Origin: a virus
Reading direction: 5' to 3' (one strand)
DNA length: 30,035 nucleotides
IMG/VR virus record: IMGVR_UViG_3300031857_000967
Coordinates: 1 to 30,035 of that record
In this document: positions 28,152 through 30,035 of the stretch, piece after piece
How the letters are laid out: every line of letters starts with the position of its first letter
Numbering within the stretch: position 1 is the first letter of the stretch
The notes under the pieces: model-generated
Database searches by the model: none
Told to the model about the DNA's origin: nothing
The model's input: the letters and a program-made list of their open reading frames with translations, nothing else
Made by a program: the position numbers and the translations under genes

Positions 28152-28702
28152 AAATTCAAATAATTCCCTTAGTGTTATGTTTAACGGCCTGTTCAACGGT
28201 GTCATTGAAGGATGTATCTAAAGGTAGTAATGAGAATAATGATGCCCCTCCCATAGTGGAGAATCGAACGAAAAAGAATAATTCGGGTGTGACGGTGGAG
28301 GTAGACACTGATGCTCGAATAGAGGTGAGAAAAATTGATATACCGAAACGGAATGACCCTAATGGTATTTTTCGTGATTATTTAATTTATTTTGATTTGG
28401 ATGAGTATACGGTACAGGACAAATTTTTACCTTTACTGAAGCAGCATGCCGAGTTTTTGGTGAAGAATCCGGATGAGTTTGTTTTTATAGAGGGGCATAC
28501 TGATGAACGGGGTGGTGCAGAGTACAATTTAGCATTAGGTCAGAGAAGGGCTAATGCTGTGAAGGTTGTATTGATGAATTATGGAGTTTCTGAGAAACAA
28601 GCTGAGGCATTTTCTTATGGGTCGGAAAAACCCCGTATTATAGGTTCGAATGAGGAAGCTTGGAGTGAGAATCGCCGAGTGGAATTATACTATAGGAATT
28701 GA
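28148..28702 (+). CDS. pal: Pal-like peptidoglycan-associated lipoprotein (OmpA-like domain)
   Basis: A 184-aa protein. The signal ends in lipobox L12-T13-A14-C15 with Ser at +2, predicting an outer-membrane lipoprotein. After a polar linker (about 16-75) comes an OmpA-like domain very close to E. coli Pal: IYFDLDEYTV, EGHTDERGGAEYN, LGQRRANAVKV, SYGSEKP and ENRRVEL. The Asp and Arg that hold diaminopimelate in OmpA-like domains are visible in HTDERG and GQRRAN. Cellular Pal ties the outer membrane to peptidoglycan and binds TolB. Glu codons are 13 GAG to 4 GAA, unlike PstS (0 to 13), hinting at separate origin. Confidence 0.9.
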   Translation: MKIQIIPLVLCLTACSTVSLKDVSKGSNENNDAPPIVENRTKKNNSGVTVEVDTDARIEVRKIDIPKRNDPNGIFRDYLIYFDLDEYTVQDKFLPLLKQHAEFLVKNPDEFVFIEGHTDERGGAEYNLALGQRRANAVKVVLMNYGVSEKQAEAFSYGSEKPRIIGSNEEAWSENRRVELYYRN

Positions 28703-28703
28703 G

Positions 28704-28874
28704 ATGAAAAATCCTGTTACTGAGAGAATCAAGGAATATTTGTTGTCTGGTGGTTTATTCAACCCTGAACTTATGGAGCATCAAAAAGTCCGTGATTTAC
28801 TGGTCGAGGCAGCCGCAGAGATAAAGAGGCTGGAAGAATATGAGTGGATGTATAAGGAGTTAAATGATGAGTGA
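28704..28874 (+). CDS. Small helical protein, 56 aa
   Basis: ATG 28704 with TAGGA upstream is chosen over an in-frame start inside pal (28650). NPVTERIKEYLLSGGLFNP followed by a charged helix (EAAAEIKRLEEYEWMYKEL) suggests a short coiled coil. No motif. It overlaps the next gene slightly. Confidence 0.6.
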   Translation: MKNPVTERIKEYLLSGGLFNPELMEHQKVRDLLVEAAAEIKRLEEYEWMYKELNDE

Positions 28875-29058
28875 ACCGAAAAGTTGGGTAGTAAATGAAC
28901 TGCCGAATGGTGATTTAGTATATCAAGATACTATTTGGTGGAGTTTCGATGATTGGAAGAAAGGTAAAAATCCTATACGCACGAATTGGGATGATCCACC
29001 GAATGTGCGATTTACCTTTGATATTAACGGCAACCTAAAGAATGTGGAAAAGTTATGA
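28867..29058 (+). CDS. Unknown small protein, 63 aa
   Basis: Tandem ATGs at 28864 and 28867 follow AAGGAG; the second gives better spacing. A beta-rich, Trp-containing protein (YQDTIWWSFDDWKKG). The end overlaps the next start (ATGA). Function unknown. Confidence 0.58.
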   Translation: MSEPKSWVVNELPNGDLVYQDTIWWSFDDWKKGKNPIRTNWDDPPNVRFTFDINGNLKNVEKL

Positions 29059-29300
29059 AAGCATTATATAAGAGTACCAGGGTTGTGTATGATGCTCATT
29101 TGAAGGAGTATCAGGTGTACTATAAGAACTGGTTTATCTGGAGGTATGATTCTTGTTATAAATTTGATGATCAAACAACGAAATATCCTGTGCATTATAG
29201 CTCTGAAGAATCCGCCAAAGAGCGTGCAATTTATCGTGCTAAGAGTATGTTGAATAGTGTAGAGGTTTGGAAGGGTACACAATATTGGGGAACTGAATGA
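29055..29300 (+). CDS. Unknown aromatic-rich protein, 81 aa
   Basis: Tyr- and Trp-rich N-terminal half (YQVYYKNWFIWRYD) and a basic helix (SAKERAIYRAKSML). Coupled by ATGA overlaps to both neighbours. No motif. Confidence 0.58.
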   Translation: MKALYKSTRVVYDAHLKEYQVYYKNWFIWRYDSCYKFDDQTTKYPVHYSSEESAKERAIYRAKSMLNSVEVWKGTQYWGTE

Positions 29301-29533
29301 GTTTACTGCCTTGTCCGCAATGTGAAAGTGAAGCGGAGATTTTTGCTACGGGTACTTCCGAATGCTATGGCTGGGCATGGCAAACCTATGGAGTAAGATG
29401 CACTGACACCAAAGGTAAGCACTGCGGCATGGAACTGAGTATGGTTGCAGATTATTCATATGTCGATATCCACGATGATTACTGGGAAGAACTCTGGAAC
29501 AATTTACCCGTGAGAGCAAAAGAGAGAAAATGA
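29297..29533 (+). CDS. Lar-like zinc-ribbon protein, 78 aa
   Basis: LPCPQCESEAEIF opens the protein, with further Cys at VRCTD and HCGMEL and the family-like ending ELWNNLP. This is the pattern of the Lar / restriction-alleviation-like zinc ribbons common in phages (CPxCG...C...C...A...WN). Rac-prophage Lar relieves type I restriction, but most family members are untested, so the function here is open. Confidence 0.7.
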   Translation: MSLLPCPQCESEAEIFATGTSECYGWAWQTYGVRCTDTKGKHCGMELSMVADYSYVDIHDDYWEELWNNLPVRAKERK

Positions 29534-29727
29534 ACGACCGAATAAAAGAACTATTATCACAGGCTGGTGTACACTATGAGGTGATGCCCAAGGACACGGT
29601 ACATGAAAAATTTGCTGAGTTAATCATAAAGGAATGTGCTGACCTGTTCAAACTGACCTTCACCGATGAGCAGTACCAGAGGCGTATAGATAAGACCATC
29701 TATAAGCACTTTGGACTAGACCAATGA
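29530..29727 (+). CDS. Small protein of the LIIxEC family, 65 aa
   Basis: MNDRIKELLSQAGV, FAELIIKECADLF and YKHFGLDQ repeat the block order of the members at 26289, 26431 and 26953, here about 2.3 kb away. Coupled by ATGA overlaps on both sides. Function unknown. Confidence 0.6.
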   Translation: MNDRIKELLSQAGVHYEVMPKDTVHEKFAELIIKECADLFKLTFTDEQYQRRIDKTIYKHFGLDQ

Positions 29728-29906
29728 AAATAATCAAAGTATCTCATAATGCTACACAAATAGCGATTACCGTACAGACTGATACCGAATACCAGATCCA
29801 CCTGTATAATGAGAATGGGTACGTAGAACTCCATAGTAGAGCCGATACCCTTGAAACCGCATTAGAATATCACCAACACCTTTGCGAGAAATGTAGTATC
29901 AAATAG
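29724..29906 (+). CDS. Unknown small protein, 60 aa
   Basis: A beta-rich start (QIAITVQTDTEYQIHLY) and a helical end with two Cys (HLCEKCSIK). It is the last gene of the long coupled series; an operator/promoter region follows directly. Function unknown. Confidence 0.56.
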   Translation: MKIIKVSHNATQIAITVQTDTEYQIHLYNENGYVELHSRADTLETALEYHQHLCEKCSIK

Positions 29907-29940
29907 ACAATTGTTGTCAAAAAGACAATGGTTGCCAAAT
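29905..29940 (+). promoter_or_regulatory. Tandem 18-bp repeat with dyads, operator-like
   Basis: AGACAATTGTTGTCAAAA (29905-29922) and AGACAATGGTTGCCAAAT (29923-29940) are identical at 15 of 18 positions. Arms alternate GACAA / TTGTC / GACAA / TTGCC, so each unit is a near-dyad and the centre (TTGTC-AAAAA-GACAA) is another. The second copy overlaps the -35 box of the following promoter, which suits a repressor or activator site. Confidence 0.6.
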
Positions 29941-29960
29941 CCACCGTTTTATGAGATAAT
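29932..29960 (+). promoter_or_regulatory. Sigma70 promoter with extended -10
   Basis: TTGCCA (29932-29937), a 17-bp spacer and GATAAT (29955-29960) match five of six bases each, and TGA before the -10 supplies an extended TG motif. Transcription should start near 29967, ahead of GAGAGG (29972-29977) and ATG 29988. Confidence 0.78.
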
Positions 29961-29987
29961 TACTCCATACTGAGAGAGGTTATCAAA

Positions 29988-30035
29988 ATGACTACACCAA
30001 TTTGTCCTTGTTGTTCTACCGCACTTGTTCCGCGA
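29988..30035 (+). CDS. Start of a Cys-rich (zinc-ribbon-like) protein, truncated by window end
   Basis: Sixteen codons are visible, beginning MTTPICPCCSTALVPR. The CPCC pair near the N-terminus suggests a zinc ribbon. It has a proper ribosome site and its own strong, apparently regulated promoter. The remainder lies outside the window, so no function can be proposed. Confidence 0.6.
   Translation, partial: MTTPICPCCSTALVPR

Noticed and set aside
1-30035. tRNA genes, integrase or attachment sites, transposases
   Set aside because: None was recognised; gaps between genes are too short for most RNA genes and no recombinase motif was seen.

Overview
The window looks like part of a T4-like myovirus genome. 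The signs are a T4 gp61-type primase, a phage ThyX/NrdA/thioredoxin/NrdB set, a PhoH ATPase, a MazG-like pyrophosphohydrolase, a long tail-fibre cassette, and many tiny genes packed with 1-4 nt stop/start overlaps. The DNA is visibly A+T-rich. The host is Gram-negative: the phage carries Sec signal peptides, lipoboxes and an outer-membrane porin. The PstS closely resembles the E. coli protein and the porin is of the OprP/OprO family, which suggests a beta- or gammaproteobacterium, possibly an aquatic one. That host call is inference.

Layout. 1-6024 (+): primase C-terminus, thyX, nrdA, a class I amidotransferase-like protein, three tiny genes, thioredoxin, nrdB and a SAM methyltransferase, mostly nucleotide supply for replication. 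6025-8614 (+): a self-contained phosphate-uptake unit with its own sigma70-like promoter, an inverted Pho-box-like repeat, pstS, a phosphate-selective porin gene and a strong intrinsic terminator. 8644-9973 (+): an A-type Fe-S carrier, a secreted SNase-type nuclease, a zinc ribbon and a SegE-like GIY-YIG protein. 9962-19160 (-): a strand-inverted tail-fibre cassette, read from 19160 downwards: two small structural proteins, a Gly-rich adhesin, a 1411-aa heptad-repeat fibre, three paralogous collar-domain proteins, a small tail protein, a double 2OG-Fe(II) oxygenase and a conserved small Cys protein. 19261-29906 (+): accessory genes including zinc-binding proteins, an SprT-like metalloprotease, a second methyltransferase, PhoH, MazG-like, several small membrane proteins, a family of four small paralogues, two lipoproteins (one a full Pal homologue) and a Lar-like zinc ribbon. 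29905-30035: a tandem dyad operator-like repeat, a strong sigma70 promoter and the start of another gene.

How it fits together. The left end supplies dNTPs and dTMP. The phosphate unit should move phosphate across the outer membrane (porin) and bind it in the periplasm (PstS) for the host PstCAB transporter. The exported nuclease may add nucleotide phosphorus. At least five gene products (PstS, porin, SNase, small lipoprotein, Pal) are predicted to be exported to the host envelope, which is the most distinctive theme here. The tail cassette, with internal repeats, tandem paralogues and reversed strand, looks like a host-range module.

Limits: all family calls were made by eye from motifs. No database search, fold prediction or promoter scan was run. 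Most small genes on the right have no recognisable function.
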